64,000 nucleotides of DNA, from the NCBI RefSeq assembly GCF_002934665.1, contig NZ_NIRS01000001.1, forward strand, positions 248,001 to 312,000, written 5' to 3'. Under the pieces are notes generated by a model. The model did no database searches and was not told where the DNA came from. It saw only the letters and a program-made list of their open reading frames with translations. How positions within the stretch are numbered: the stretch's first letter is position 1; every line of letters starts with the position of its first letter. The stretch is from Pseudomonas laurylsulfatiphila (GTDB lineage Bacteria; Pseudomonadota; Gammaproteobacteria; Pseudomonadales; Pseudomonadaceae). Positions 7,866 to 17,499 of the stretch are shown piece by piece. Both the position numbers and the translations under genes were made by a program.

Positions 7866-8945
7866 ATGAACTCGTCCGTCTCCGCACTGCCGCTGTCCAC
7901 CTTGAGCCCTGCCAATGAAGCGCTGACCCTGCGTCTGCCCAGCTCATTGCAACTCAAACAGCAATTGCCCCTCGGCAACATCCTGACCCAGCAAGTCGCC
8001 ACCCACCGCCAGGCGGTTCGCGCGATCCTCAACGGTGAAGACTCCCGTCTGCTGGTCATCGTAGGCCCATGCTCGATCCACGATCCGGAATCAGCCCTCG
8101 AATACGCCGGCAACCTTGCCCGCCTCGCCACCGAAGTCAGTGACGAAATGCTCCTGGTGATGCGCGCCTACGTCGAAAAACCCCGTACCACGGTTGGCTG
8201 GAAAGGGTTGGCCTACGATCCGCACCTGGATGGCAGCGATGACATGGCTGCCGGCCTGACGCTGTCCCGCGAGCTGATGCGTGAAATGCTACGCCTGGGC
8301 TTGCCCGTTGCGACTGAACTGCTGCAGCCGATGGCCGCCGGCTACTTCGACGACCTGTTGAGCTGGGTGGCGATCGGCGCCCGGACCACGGAATCGCAGA
8401 TCCATCGGGAAATGGCCAGCGGCCTGGGCATGCCTGTCGGGTTCAAGAACGGGACTGACGGCGGTGTCGCTGTCGCCAGCGACGCCATGCGTTCCGCCGC
8501 CCATCCGCATCGCCATTTCGGTGTCGACAGCCAGGGACATCCGGCGATCATTCAAACCCCGGGCAATGCGGACACTCACCTGGTATTGCGCGGCGGCCAT
8601 CGCGGTCCGAACTACGACAGCGCCAGCGTCGCCCGGGTGAACAGTGACTTGACCCGGCTCAGGATTCCGGCCCGGATCATGGTCGATTGCAGTCACGCCA
8701 ACAGCGGCAAAGACCCGTTGCGCCAGCCAGCCGTGTTCAACGATGTACTTGAACAGCGTCTGCAAGGTGATCGTTCGCTGATCGGCATGATGATCGAGAG
8801 CCATTTGTTCGAGGGCTGTCAGCCGTTGAGTTCGTCAATGCAATACGGTGTGTCAGTGACCGATGGCTGCCTAGGTTGGGCCGGGACAGAACAACTGTTG
8901 CTTGAAGCGGCAGGTCGGCTGCGAGTGCAAGACAACGCCCGGTAA
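7866..8945 (+). CDS. Class I 3-deoxy-7-phosphoheptulonate (DAHP) synthase
   Basis: DAHP synthase condenses phosphoenolpyruvate and erythrose 4-phosphate, the first step of the shikimate pathway to Phe, Tyr and Trp. The 359 residues match the AroF/AroG/AroH (type I) family in length and motifs: VGPCSIHD, MRAYVEKPRTTVGWKG, DPHLDGS, FKNGTDGG, LRGGHRGPNY and MVDCSHANSGKDP. These supply the metal ligands and PEP-binding residues. I choose the ATG at 7866, preceded by AGGAAG (7852-7857) and giving an N-terminus like the family. The open frame extends 34 codons further upstream but overlaps the second leader frame. The feedback amino acid cannot be told with confidence. Expression is probably controlled by the upstream leader. 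Confidence 0.95.
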   Translation: MNSSVSALPLSTLSPANEALTLRLPSSLQLKQQLPLGNILTQQVATHRQAVRAILNGEDSRLLVIVGPCSIHDPESALEYAGNLARLATEVSDEMLLVMRAYVEKPRTTVGWKGLAYDPHLDGSDDMAAGLTLSRELMREMLRLGLPVATELLQPMAAGYFDDLLSWVAIGARTTESQIHREMASGLGMPVGFKNGTDGGVAVASDAMRSAAHPHRHFGVDSQGHPAIIQTPGNADTHLVLRGGHRGPNYDSASVARVNSDLTRLRIPARIMVDCSHANSGKDPLRQPAVFNDVLEQRLQGDRSLIGMMIESHLFEGCQPLSSSMQYGVSVTDGCLGWAGTEQLLLEAAGRLRVQDNAR

Positions 8946-8961
8946 CCGGCATCACCTGTCC

Positions 8962-8993
8962 GCCCTCCGGCCTTCATCTGAAGACTGGAGGGC
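8962..8993. terminator. Hairpin between convergent genes, possible terminator without U-tract
   Basis: GCCCTCC (8962-8968) pairs with GGAGGGC (8987-8993), with an inner CTTC/GAAG stem. It sits between the DAHP synthase stop and the stop of the convergent minus-strand gene. No run of T follows on either strand, so it is a weak or factor-dependent terminator at best. Confidence 0.4.
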
Positions 8994-9002
8994 AAATGGC
9001 GA

Positions 9003-10067
9003 TCAATGCCCCATCAGGGATTGCACCTGAACCCGTGTCACCCCGGATTGCTGAGAGGTGCCATCAAGGCGTTCGACCGAACAGGAAATACGGATCGCAG
9101 AATCTCGATGCTCCCTCCAGAACCGGTAGGGAACGATGAATATCAACGGCTCGCCCGCGGTGTCTCTGGTGATTTCGCGCTCGTCACGGTGATTGAATTT
9201 CTCCCCGTCACATCTCAGGCAAACCAGCTCCCCTTTTTCAGCCCTGGGGTTTTCGATGACGACGGTCACGCCATCCTGCGCATCAAGCAGATCCACCCAA
9301 CCTTCGTCGGCTTCCAGCACCATGGGTGCTGGCAGTGGTCCCCGCTCCATCTTGCCAATCATCAGTGTCGTTGCTTCAGAGTAACGAGGACCATGCCCTG
9401 CTTGCTTGACGCAATAATCGACGGAAACCGAGGAACCCAGATTGAGCGCAACGCACTCCGGACTAACCCAAAACGACAGTTCGCCCCCCACCGCAAAGGA
9501 CTCGACCTTGAGTGCATCACTGAAACTTGCTTCGACCGAAACACCAGCCCAGGTCAGCAACACCCAGTCGCCCGCCGTCATGCGCGCATAGGGTTTGATT
9601 GTAACGATCGCCCCTTCCTTGACCCGATCCGGATCAAGCGTTCTACCCACCGCGTCGTTCACCGTCGCGGGTAACAGGTCTGACTGCACATCACCCACAC
9701 ACAGCTGCAAACGATGGGAATGCACGAGCCCGGTAAAACGACTGCTCAGGAGCGAGTAGCTGATTTCGAGTGAGCCACCGTCGAGCGCCTCGATATAAGC
9801 GCTGCTCACGGCAAAGATCATGTCCTCGCCGACCCGCTCGTCACTGACAAAACGCGTCACCTGATGATTGCAAGCGAGGCCATCGGCATCCAGACCCGCC
9901 CAATTCAATAGCAATTTGTCGCCGCAGGTCATGCCTGGGTATGGGCGGACCCTGATCACGGCTTTTCGGTCAGAGGGGTTCAGAACGCCGTTTTCCGCCT
10001 GCTCCAGTACGGGCGGTGGCAAGGGTTGCAGTACGAGATTCAAGGTGTCGGGTTCATAAACAGTCAT
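9003..10067 (-). CDS. Protein of unknown function with three tandem ~110-residue repeats
   Basis: I do not recognise a characterised family. The 354 residues divide into three related units at about 15-126, 130-243 and 245-352. Each opens with an LP(P/A)xV-like segment and an acidic/Asn stretch. A central strand pair follows, (I)xPYxxMTxGDxxLLxWAG in units 1 and 2 and VIENPRAEKGELVCLRCDG in unit 3. Each then has a GE-x-(I/L)xFxV strand and a final xLEISYSL-type strand. This alternation suggests beta-sandwich domains, perhaps Ig-like. There is no signal peptide or membrane segment. The ATG at 10067 is preceded by GGAGCGA on the minus strand. The gene stands alone between DAHP synthase and the lipase; function is unknown. 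Confidence 0.8.
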   Translation of the reverse strand: MTVYEPDTLNLVLQPLPPPVLEQAENGVLNPSDRKAVIRVRPYPGMTCGDKLLLNWAGLDADGLACNHQVTRFVSDERVGEDMIFAVSSAYIEALDGGSLEISYSLLSSRFTGLVHSHRLQLCVGDVQSDLLPATVNDAVGRTLDPDRVKEGAIVTIKPYARMTAGDWVLLTWAGVSVEASFSDALKVESFAVGGELSFWVSPECVALNLGSSVSVDYCVKQAGHGPRYSEATTLMIGKMERGPLPAPMVLEADEGWVDLLDAQDGVTVVIENPRAEKGELVCLRCDGEKFNHRDEREITRDTAGEPLIFIVPYRFWREHRDSAIRISCSVERLDGTSQQSGVTRVQVQSLMGH

Positions 10068-10405
10068 TCATTCGCTCCATTCCTTGGAATAAACACCGAA
10101 CGGGTGGCCGGCTTTGGATGACGTCTATTGAACCTCACGACTATCCGCCGTGATGTCGGCCTCTCACTCAGCCTCGCTCGGAAAGTCGATACATGTGAAG
10201 TAGGTCTTTGATCAAGAGCCACCTGATTGCCGTGAAAAATCGTCAAGCGATTCCGACTAAAGCCTCAGCAGATCTTGAGCATTCACACTTGCTCTATTCC
10301 GCTTTCCGCAAGTTCCGGCGGACTTTTCATACATCGCGCCACCCTCGAGTGTTTTAGAGTGAAGCGCAACGCAGTCCCGACGAACTTCTGTGCAAAGGTG
10401 TGAAT
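10068..10405. other. Intergenic region with no gene recognised
   Basis: About 340 bp between two divergently transcribed genes (repeat protein on minus, lipase on plus), so it must hold both promoters. I see no convincing -35/-10 pair, sigma-54 site, tRNA or extended palindrome. Confidence 0.5.
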
Positions 10406-11287
10406 ATGCAAAGGAATGCAAGCACTCGTTATCCAATACTGCTGATCCACGGCCTTTTCGGCTTCGAAAGAATCGGCAAGTTCGAGCTGTTTCACGACAT
10501 CAGGCAGGCGCTGAGGAACGCCGGAGCAAGGGTGTTCGTTCCCCACTTGTCGGCCATCCACGACAACGAAGTGCGCGGTAACCAATTGCTCATGCAGATC
10601 GAGCGGGTACTGGAAGGAACCGGTGCGCACAAAGTCAACCTCATAGGCCATAGCCAGGGTGCACTGGCCGCACGTTATGCCGCAGCGGTTGCGCCACACT
10701 GTGTGGCATCGGTGACTTCCGTCAGCGGGCCGAACCATGGCTCGGAGCTCGCCGATTTCCTACGCAAGGCATTGACACCGGGCCGTCTGCCGGACCATGT
10801 GGCCGAGACGGTGGTGACCCTCTTCGCCGACTTCCTCGCGACCTTGAGCGACAACCAGTACCAGCCGCAGAACGCCATTGCCGCCCTCAATGCCCTGACC
10901 ACCGAAGGCGTAGGCGCATTCAACGACAAATACCCGCAAGGGCTGCCCGCCACCTGGGGCGGCAAGGGGCGCGAACGGGTCAACGGTGTTCGTTACTACT
11001 CGTGGAGCGGCGTACTGCAGTCAAATTTGCTCAAGGAAGGGCTCAATGCGCTCGATCCGCTCAACGCTTTCTGTCGGGTCCTTTCTGGCTATTTCGTCAC
11101 GGAAGCCGGGCAGAACGACGGTTTGGTCGGTCGCTTCAGTTCTCACCTGGGCACGGTTATCCGTTCCGACTATGCACTGGGTCATCTGGACACCCTTGGC
11201 CAGCCGGCCGGCCAGTTGCGCACAGGTGTCGACCCGGTCGAACTGTATGTCCGGCATGCCGAGCGCTTGAGCGCCGCCGGCCTTTGA
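10406..11287 (+). CDS. Triacylglycerol lipase, family I.1-like, without signal peptide
   Basis: An alpha/beta-hydrolase of 293 residues with the oxyanion-hole motif LLIHGLFG and the nucleophile elbow GHSQG (Ser83). The other triad members fit Asp238 (GQNDGLV) and His260 (LGHLD), spaced as in Pseudomonas family I.1 lipases. The protein starts directly with RYPILLIHG, so it lacks the secretion signal of P. aeruginosa LipA and resembles the shorter P. fragi / P. fluorescens type. No foldase gene (lif) adjoins it. The ATG at 10406 is chosen for its AAGG Shine-Dalgarno; a GTG at 10400 is the alternative. How it would be exported, if at all, is unclear. Confidence 0.9.
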   Translation: MQRNASTRYPILLIHGLFGFERIGKFELFHDIRQALRNAGARVFVPHLSAIHDNEVRGNQLLMQIERVLEGTGAHKVNLIGHSQGALAARYAAAVAPHCVASVTSVSGPNHGSELADFLRKALTPGRLPDHVAETVVTLFADFLATLSDNQYQPQNAIAALNALTTEGVGAFNDKYPQGLPATWGGKGRERVNGVRYYSWSGVLQSNLLKEGLNALDPLNAFCRVLSGYFVTEAGQNDGLVGRFSSHLGTVIRSDYALGHLDTLGQPAGQLRTGVDPVELYVRHAERLSAAGL

Positions 11288-11394
11288 GCGGCTACCTGCC
11301 GTGGATCGCGAATGGAACGGAACTTTGAGGAGAAATAGCTCACTGAATCCGGTAGGCTCCGCATTTTACCGAATATTGAAAGGAGTATTTTTCC

Positions 11395-11676
11395 ATGGCC
11401 AAAGCCACTGCCCGTCACATCCTGGTTGCCTCGGAAGCCAAGTGCAACGAACTCAAGACTCAAATCGAGGCTGGCGCCGATTTCGCCGAAGTTGCCAAGG
11501 CAAACTCCACCTGCCCTTCCAGCCGCCAGGGCGGTGATCTGGGTTCGTTCGGTCCAGGCCAGATGGTCAAGGAATTCGACACCGTGGTCTTCAGCGCGCC
11601 GCTCAACGTGGTCCAGGGCCCGGTCAAGACCCAGTTCGGTTACCACCTGCTGGAAGTGACCAGCCGTCAGGACTGA
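11395..11676 (+). CDS. ppiC: Parvulin-type peptidyl-prolyl cis-trans isomerase
   Basis: A stand-alone parvulin domain of 93 residues that speeds cis-trans isomerisation of X-Pro bonds in proteins. It has the family signatures ARHILV near the start, CPSSRQGGDLGSFGPGQM in the middle and GYHLLEVTSR at the end. It lacks signal peptide and membrane anchor, as does E. coli PpiC (93 residues), so it is cytoplasmic. The ATG is preceded by AAAGGAG. It is a single gene ended by a strong terminator. A second, related parvulin lies at 26251. Confidence 0.94.
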   Translation: MAKATARHILVASEAKCNELKTQIEAGADFAEVAKANSTCPSSRQGGDLGSFGPGQMVKEFDTVVFSAPLNVVQGPVKTQFGYHLLEVTSRQD

Positions 11677-11694
11677 TCGACGCTTGAGCTATCC

Positions 11695-11730
11695 ACACAA
11701 CGGCCCGCCTTTTGGTGGGCCGTTGTGTTT
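11695..11730 (+). terminator. Rho-independent terminator after ppiC
   Basis: ACACAACGGCCC (11695-11706) pairs perfectly with GGGCCGTTGTGT (11717-11728), 12 bp with a 10-nt loop, ending in TTT. It closes ppiC 18 bp after its stop codon. Confidence 0.85.
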
Positions 11731-11811
11731 CACACGCGTAATTCGGCTGGCGAGGGACGCGCCGCTAGCGTACAAATTGTCGTTAACGACCACCCGGCTC
11801 TAAGGCTGACA

Positions 11812-13680
11812 ATGCGACTGGCTTTCCCTACCTTGTTGTTCACGGCCGTGGCCCTGCTGTCGGGTGCCGCGGGTGTGAATGCGGCACCGCAACCGGCAAT
11901 GACCGTGTACGGCGAACCGGCAAAATACCCTGCCGGTTTCAGTCATTTTGCCTACACCAATCCACTGGCCCCCAAAGGCGGCACGATGCGGCGATCGGCG
12001 ATCGAAATCGGCCAGTTCGATCATGTCCTGCCTTACATCGACAAAGGCATCGGCGTCACCCAGATCGACGGTTTGCTCTATTCGCCGCTGGCCCAGCGCT
12101 CGCTGGACGAGCCGTACACCGTGTATGGCCTGGTGGCAGAGAAGATGGAGCGTTCCGAGGACGGCCTGTCGCTGCGTTTTTACCTCAACCCCAAGGCGCG
12201 TTTTGCCGATGGCAAAGCCATTACCGCCGAAGACGTGCGCTATACCTTCGACCTGCTGATGACCCAGGGCAGCCTGCGTTACCGCACCCAGTTCGCCGAC
12301 GTCAAAGGCGTCGAAGTGGAATCACCGCTGACTATCCGCTTCGATTTCAAGAACAACGAAAATCGCACCCTGCCGCTGGATATCGCGACCCTGCCGGTGT
12401 TTCCCGAACACTGGTGGAAGACTCGCGATTTCGCCGGTGGCGGCGGCTATGAAGCGCCGTTGGGCAGCGGCCCCTATAAAGTCGGCAAGATCGACTCCGG
12501 GCGCAGCATCACCTTCGAGCGCAATCCCGACTGGTGGGGCAAGGACCTGCCGGTCAGCCGTGGCCTGTACAACTTCGATCATTTCAGCATCGAGTACTTC
12601 GGCGATACCGACGTGGCGCGCCAGGTCCTGCGCGGTGGCGCCTATGATTACAACCGGGAATTTTCCGCCACCGGTTATTCCATCGGCTATGACAGCCCGG
12701 CCCTGAGCGACGGTCGCCTGCAAAAGGCCCACCTCGCCACCGAGGCGCCGCAGCCGGCCCAGGGTTTTGTGTTCAATCTGCAAAAGCCCATGTTCCAGGA
12801 CCGTCGCGTGCGCCAGGCGCTGGTGATGCTGTGGGACTTCGAGTGGAGCAACCGGCAGATGATGCGCGACATGTACATTCGCCAGCAGAGCTTTTTCTCC
12901 AACACCGATCTCGCCGCCCGGCAACTGCCGGATGCCGGGGAGCTGGCGATTCTCGAACCGCTACGCGGGCAAATTCCCGACGAAGTCTTCACCCAGGTGT
13001 TCGAGGCGCCGAAGACCGACGGCAGCGGCGTGATACGCGACAAGCAACTACAGGCCCTGGACTTGCTCGAACAGGCCGGCTGGAAACCCGAAGGCGACCA
13101 ACTGGTCAACGCCGAGGGCGAGCCGCTGAGTTTCACCTTCCTGGTCAGCCAGAACGGCATGGACCGTCTGCTGTTGCCCTATAAACGCACGCTGAAACAG
13201 ATCGGCATCGACCTCAATATCCGCCGCATCGACTCGTCCCAGTACGTCAATCGCCTGATGAGCCGCGACTACGACATGATCGTCACTGGCTACCCCGTCA
13301 CCACCTCTCCGGGAGGCGAACTGCTCAATTACTTCGGTTCCGAGGCGGCCACCGACCCCGGTTCCAACAACTACATGGTGTTGAAGAACCCGGCAGTGGA
13401 CACCCTGATCACCGGGCTTATCCGCGCCACCACCCAGGCTGACATGCTGCGCTACGCCCATGCCCTGGACCGGGTGCTGCAATGGAATTACTACTGGATT
13501 CCCAACTATTACCCGCCGGGCACCTCGACGGTGTGGTGGAACCGCTTCGGCATCCCGAACGTGCAAGCGAGCAATGACGAAGCCGTCGAGAGCTGGTGGG
13601 AGATGAGCACTACGCCATTGACCAACCAACAGATGACGGCCGAGCGTATCAGCCGTGGCAAACCCGGAGGGCCGCACTGA
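11812..13680 (+). CDS. Peptide ABC transporter substrate-binding protein (family 5, YejA-like), first system
   Basis: A 622-residue periplasmic binding protein with a clear signal peptide ([18 protein letters not shown]..., cleavage near VNA-AP). The family-5 features include the APKGG segment, LGSGPYKVG near residues 218-226 and a [13 protein letters not shown] segment near 337. I use the ATG at 11812 because the signal peptide begins there; the frame is open 29 codons further upstream without a start signal. It would deliver oligopeptides or similar cationic substrates to the two permeases that follow. The stop overlaps the next start by one base (TGATG). Confidence 0.92.
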   Translation: MRLAFPTLLFTAVALLSGAAGVNAAPQPAMTVYGEPAKYPAGFSHFAYTNPLAPKGGTMRRSAIEIGQFDHVLPYIDKGIGVTQIDGLLYSPLAQRSLDEPYTVYGLVAEKMERSEDGLSLRFYLNPKARFADGKAITAEDVRYTFDLLMTQGSLRYRTQFADVKGVEVESPLTIRFDFKNNENRTLPLDIATLPVFPEHWWKTRDFAGGGGYEAPLGSGPYKVGKIDSGRSITFERNPDWWGKDLPVSRGLYNFDHFSIEYFGDTDVARQVLRGGAYDYNREFSATGYSIGYDSPALSDGRLQKAHLATEAPQPAQGFVFNLQKPMFQDRRVRQALVMLWDFEWSNRQMMRDMYIRQQSFFSNTDLAARQLPDAGELAILEPLRGQIPDEVFTQVFEAPKTDGSGVIRDKQLQALDLLEQAGWKPEGDQLVNAEGEPLSFTFLVSQNGMDRLLLPYKRTLKQIGIDLNIRRIDSSQYVNRLMSRDYDMIVTGYPVTTSPGGELLNYFGSEAATDPGSNNYMVLKNPAVDTLITGLIRATTQADMLRYAHALDRVLQWNYYWIPNYYPPGTSTVWWNRFGIPNVQASNDEAVESWWEMSTTPLTNQQMTAERISRGKPGGPH

Positions 13681-14741
13681 TGTGGGCTTACATACTGCGG
13701 CGCCTGCTGCTGATCATTCCGACGCTGGTGATCATTCTTCTGGTCAACTTTGTCATCGTTCAGGCCGCGCCGGGCGGGCCGGTCGAGCAGGCCATCGCAC
13801 ACTTGCAGGGCATCGGCGGTGCCGCGGTTGGCGGCGGCTCCGGCGAATCCATCAGCGGCAAGTCCCGGGCCAGTCGCGGGCTTGATCCGCAGCTGATCAA
13901 GGACATTGAAAAACAGTACGGCTTCGATAAACCGGCACACGAACGCCTCTGGCTGATGCTCACCAGCTACGCGCGCCTGGACTTCGGCAAGAGTTTCTTC
14001 CGCGGCGCCACCGTCACCGACCTGATCCTCGAGAAAATGCCCGTGACCATTTCCCTCGGACTCTGGGCGACGCTGATCACTTACCTGGTGTCGATTCCCC
14101 TGGGTATCCGCAAGGCCGTGCACCATGGCAGCCATTTCGACATCTGGAGCAGTACCGCGATCATCATCGGCTATGCCATGCCGGCGTTCCTGTTTGCGAT
14201 GTTCCTGATTGTGGTGTTTGCCGGCGGCACTTCACTGAACTGGTTCCCCGTTCGCGGGCTGGTCTCGGACAACTTCGAATCGCTGTCGACCATTGGCAAA
14301 GTGGCCGATTACTTCTGGCATCTGGTGTTGCCGGTCACCGCGCTGGTGATTGGCGGTTTCGCCACGCTGACCATCCTGACCAAGAACTCGTTCCTCAATG
14401 AAATCACCCGCCAGTACGTGGTCACTGCCCGGGCCAAGGGTTTGAGTGAACGACGGGTGCTCTATGGACACGTGTTCCGCAACGCCATGCTGCTGGTGGT
14501 GTCGGGCATTCCCCAGGCGTTCATCAGTGTGTTTTTTGCCGGCTCCCTGCTGATCGAAGTGATCTTCTCCCTCGACGGCCTGGGCCGCATGAGTTACGAA
14601 GCAGCGGTATCCCGGGACTATCCGGTGGTGTTCGGCTCGTTGTTCATCTTCACCCTGTTTGGCCTATTGATAAAACTGGTGGGCGACCTCTGCTACACCC
14701 TGGTCGACCCGCGTATCGACTTCGCCGCGAGGAACGCCTGA
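13680..14741 (+). CDS. yejB: Peptide ABC transporter permease (YejB-like), first system
   Basis: A 353-residue inner-membrane permease of the DppB/YejB type: an N-terminal helix ([20 protein letters not shown]), a periplasmic domain to about residue 125, then five helices. The EAA-like cytoplasmic loop that contacts the ATPase is near [23 protein letters not shown] (about 242-265). The start ATG at 13680 overlaps the upstream stop by one base and its own stop overlaps yejE by one base. These TGATG junctions indicate tight translational coupling. Confidence 0.93.
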   Translation: MWAYILRRLLLIIPTLVIILLVNFVIVQAAPGGPVEQAIAHLQGIGGAAVGGGSGESISGKSRASRGLDPQLIKDIEKQYGFDKPAHERLWLMLTSYARLDFGKSFFRGATVTDLILEKMPVTISLGLWATLITYLVSIPLGIRKAVHHGSHFDIWSSTAIIIGYAMPAFLFAMFLIVVFAGGTSLNWFPVRGLVSDNFESLSTIGKVADYFWHLVLPVTALVIGGFATLTILTKNSFLNEITRQYVVTARAKGLSERRVLYGHVFRNAMLLVVSGIPQAFISVFFAGSLLIEVIFSLDGLGRMSYEAAVSRDYPVVFGSLFIFTLFGLLIKLVGDLCYTLVDPRIDFAARNA

Positions 14742-15763
14742 TGCTCAAGCTTTCACCGCTGGCGCGCCGGCGCTTCGAGCGTTTCAAGAAAAACCGCCGG
14801 GGCTGGTGGTCGCTCTGGCTGTTTGTCGGCCTGTTCCTGATGACCCTGGGCGGCGAACTGATCGCCAACGACAAACCGCTGATGGTCAGCTATCAAGGCC
14901 AGTGGTACTTCCCGGTGTTCAAGCGCCACACCGAACAGGAGTTCGGCGGGCAACTGCCGTTCCAGGCCGACTACCGCAGCGACTACGTGCAGCAGCTGAT
15001 CAAGAAGGATGGTGGCTGGTTGCTCTTTCCACCGATTCCATTCAGTGACGACACGCCCAACTATGACCTGAACAAACCCGCTCCCAGTCCGCCCACCAGC
15101 GTCAACTGGCTGGGCACCGACGACCAGGCGCGGGACGTTCTGGCCCGGGTGATCTTCGGTGCCCGGGTGTCAATCCTGTTTGCCTTGATGTTGACGTTTG
15201 TCAGCGCGTTGATCGGCATCGCGGCCGGTGCCCTGCAAGGCTATTACGGCGGCTGGGTGGATTTGCTCGGTCAGCGCCTGCTGGAGGTGTGGTCCGGGTT
15301 GCCGGTGCTGTACCTGCTGATCATCCTGTCGGGTTTCGTCGAGCCGAATTTCTGGTGGCTGCTGGGAATCATGGCACTGTTTTCATGGCTGGCCCTGGTG
15401 GACGTGGTGCGTGCCGAGTTCCTGCGCGGGCGCAACCTGGAATACGTCAAGGCCGCGCGCGCGCTGGGCCTGACCGACCGCAAAGTCATCGTCCGGCACA
15501 TTCTGCCCAACGCCATGAACGCGACCTTGAGCTACCTGCCGTTCATTCTCACCGGGGCGATTTCCACCCTGACGGCCCTGGACTTCCTCGGCTTCGGCAT
15601 GCCGGCGGGCAGCGCTTCCCTGGGTGAACTGATCGGCCAGGGCAAGCAGAACCTGCAAGCGCCGTGGCTGGGCCTGACGGCGTTCTTCACCCTGGCGCTG
15701 ATTCTTTCTTTACTGGTGTTTATCGGCGAGGCGTTGCGAGACGCCTTCGATCCGAGATCTTGA
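14741..15763 (+). CDS. yejE: Peptide ABC transporter permease (YejE-like), first system
   Basis: The 340-residue partner permease of the DppC/YejE type. It has the long N-terminal region after helix 1 that is typical of YejE, the motif NWLGTDDQARDVLARVIFGARVS (about 122-145), and the EAA loop EYVKAARALGLTDRKVIVRHILPNA near 229-253. The ATG is at 14741, overlapping the yejB stop. The ATPase gene follows 13 bp after the stop. Confidence 0.93.
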   Translation: MLKLSPLARRRFERFKKNRRGWWSLWLFVGLFLMTLGGELIANDKPLMVSYQGQWYFPVFKRHTEQEFGGQLPFQADYRSDYVQQLIKKDGGWLLFPPIPFSDDTPNYDLNKPAPSPPTSVNWLGTDDQARDVLARVIFGARVSILFALMLTFVSALIGIAAGALQGYYGGWVDLLGQRLLEVWSGLPVLYLLIILSGFVEPNFWWLLGIMALFSWLALVDVVRAEFLRGRNLEYVKAARALGLTDRKVIVRHILPNAMNATLSYLPFILTGAISTLTALDFLGFGMPAGSASLGELIGQGKQNLQAPWLGLTAFFTLALILSLLVFIGEALRDAFDPRS

Positions 15764-15776
15764 GCGGACGGCTGCA

Positions 15777-17354
15777 ATGACCAACCTGATCGAAATCCGT
15801 GACCTCAGCGTGGCCTTCAGCGGCCAGACCGTGGTGCGCAATCTGTGCCTGGACATCCGCCCCGGCGAATGCCTGGCGCTGGTGGGCGAATCGGGATCGG
15901 GCAAGTCGGTGACGGCCCACTCGATCCTGCAACTGCTGCCGCAAACCGATACCCGGACAACGGGCAGCATCCGCTATCGCGGCCAGGAACTGGTGGGTGC
16001 CGATGTCGGCAAGTTGCGACAACTGCGCGGCAATCGCATTGCGATGATTTTCCAGGAACCGATGACGTCCCTGAACCCGCTGCACAGCATCGAAAAACAG
16101 ATCGGCGAAACCTTGCTGGTGCACAAAGGCCTGGCGGGCAAAGCGGCGCAAGCGCGGATCCTTGAACTGCTGCACCTGGTGGGCATCCAGAAACCCGAGG
16201 AACGCCTCAAGGCCTATCCCCATCAACTTTCCGGCGGCCAGCGCCAGCGGGTGATGATTGCCATGGCCCTGGCGTGCGAGCCGGAACTGCTGATTGCCGA
16301 CGAACCGACCACCGCGCTGGATGTGACCGTGCAGCGCAAGATCCTGCTGCTGCTCAAGTCCCTGCAACAGCGGCTGGGCATGTCGCTGCTGCTGATCAGC
16401 CACGACCTGAATCTGGTGCGCAGTATCGCCCAGCGCGTGTGCGTGATGAAGGCCGGGGAAATCGTCGAGCAAGCACCGTGCGAAACCCTGTTCACCGAAC
16501 CGAAGCACCCTTACAGCTGCGTATTGCTGCACGCCGAACCCGAAGGCGAAGCCTTGCCCCGGGACGAGCGCGAAAACGTACTGGAGGTGAACGATCTGCA
16601 GGTGCGGTTTCCCGTCAGTGGTGGCCTGTTCCAGCGCAAGACCTGGCTGCGTGCCGTCGATGGCATCAGCCTGAACATTCAACGCGGCAAGACCCTGGGC
16701 ATTGTCGGTGAATCCGGTTCCGGCAAGTCCACACTCGGTCAGGCGATCCTGCGATTGCTCGACTCCGAAGGCAGCATCCGCTTTCAGGGCCAGGCGCTGG
16801 ATGGCCTGACGCAAAAACAGCTACGGCCGTGGCGCAAGAAAATGCAGGTGGTGTTCCAGGACCCCTTCGGCAGCCTCAGCCCGCGAATGTCGGTGGCGCA
16901 GATCATCAGCGAAGGCCTGGAAGTGCACAGCCAGTTGAGCACTGAAGAGTGCAACGCCGAAGTGATCCGCGCACTGAGCGAAGTCGGCCTCGACCCGCAA
17001 AGCCGCCATCGCTATCCCCACGAATTCTCCGGTGGCCAGCGCCAGCGCATCGCCATCGCCCGGGCGCTGGTGCTCAAGCCTGCGCTGATCCTGCTCGACG
17101 AACCGACTTCGGCGCTGGACCGCACGGTGCAGAAACAGGTGGTCGCCCTGCTCCGCCAGCTCCAGGAAAAGCACGGCCTGACCTACCTGTTCATCAGCCA
17201 CGACCTGGCGGTGGTCCGCGCCCTGGCCCACGACATGATCGTGATCAAGGACGGCAAGGTGGTGGAACGCGGCGCCAGCCATGAAGTGTTTGACTCACCG
17301 CAGCATCCGTACACCAAGGAGCTGTTGGCGGCGGCGTTGTTGGGGCAGGCATAA
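15777..17354 (+). CDS. yejF: Peptide ABC transporter ATPase with two nucleotide-binding domains (YejF-like), first system
   Basis: A 525-residue tandem ATPase. Domain 1 has Walker [14 protein letters not shown], signature [14 protein letters not shown] and Walker [13 protein letters not shown]. Domain 2 has [27 protein letters not shown] and [12 protein letters not shown]. Each domain ends with the oligopeptide-transporter C-terminal extension ([16 protein letters not shown]). Both sites look catalytically intact. It completes a four-gene importer (binding protein, two permeases, one double ATPase). The gene is followed by a REPIN rather than a terminator. Confidence 0.94.
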   Translation: MTNLIEIRDLSVAFSGQTVVRNLCLDIRPGECLALVGESGSGKSVTAHSILQLLPQTDTRTTGSIRYRGQELVGADVGKLRQLRGNRIAMIFQEPMTSLNPLHSIEKQIGETLLVHKGLAGKAAQARILELLHLVGIQKPEERLKAYPHQLSGGQRQRVMIAMALACEPELLIADEPTTALDVTVQRKILLLLKSLQQRLGMSLLLISHDLNLVRSIAQRVCVMKAGEIVEQAPCETLFTEPKHPYSCVLLHAEPEGEALPRDERENVLEVNDLQVRFPVSGGLFQRKTWLRAVDGISLNIQRGKTLGIVGESGSGKSTLGQAILRLLDSEGSIRFQGQALDGLTQKQLRPWRKKMQVVFQDPFGSLSPRMSVAQIISEGLEVHSQLSTEECNAEVIRALSEVGLDPQSRHRYPHEFSGGQRQRIAIARALVLKPALILLDEPTSALDRTVQKQVVALLRQLQEKHGLTYLFISHDLAVVRALAHDMIVIKDGKVVERGASHEVFDSPQHPYTKELLAAALLGQA

Positions 17355-17386
17355 TCCGTTGCATGAAGTTGGACCGAGGCGCGGCC

Positions 17387-17461
17387 TTCGCGAGCAGGCT
17401 CGCTCCCACAGTTGATCTGTGTCGTTCACAAATCCCCTGTGGGAGCGAGCCTGCTCGCGAA
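17387..17461. repeat. REPIN (two inverted REP sequences)
   Basis: The arm 17387-17411 (TTCGCGAGCAGGCTCGCTCC...) is repeated in inverted order at 17437-17461, separated by 25 bp. This is the common Pseudomonas REP doublet with GGGAGCGAGCCTGCTCGCG core. It fills most of the gap between the ABC importer and the sigma-54 activator gene and may shape mRNA 3' ends. Confidence 0.9.
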
Positions 17462-17499
17462 GTGGCCGGCACAGGCAAAACATAATCAGGATCAAACCC

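Noticed and set aside
11725..11811. Longer N-terminus for the binding protein at 11812
   Set aside because: The signal peptide begins at ATG 11812 and the upstream part overlaps the ppiC terminator.
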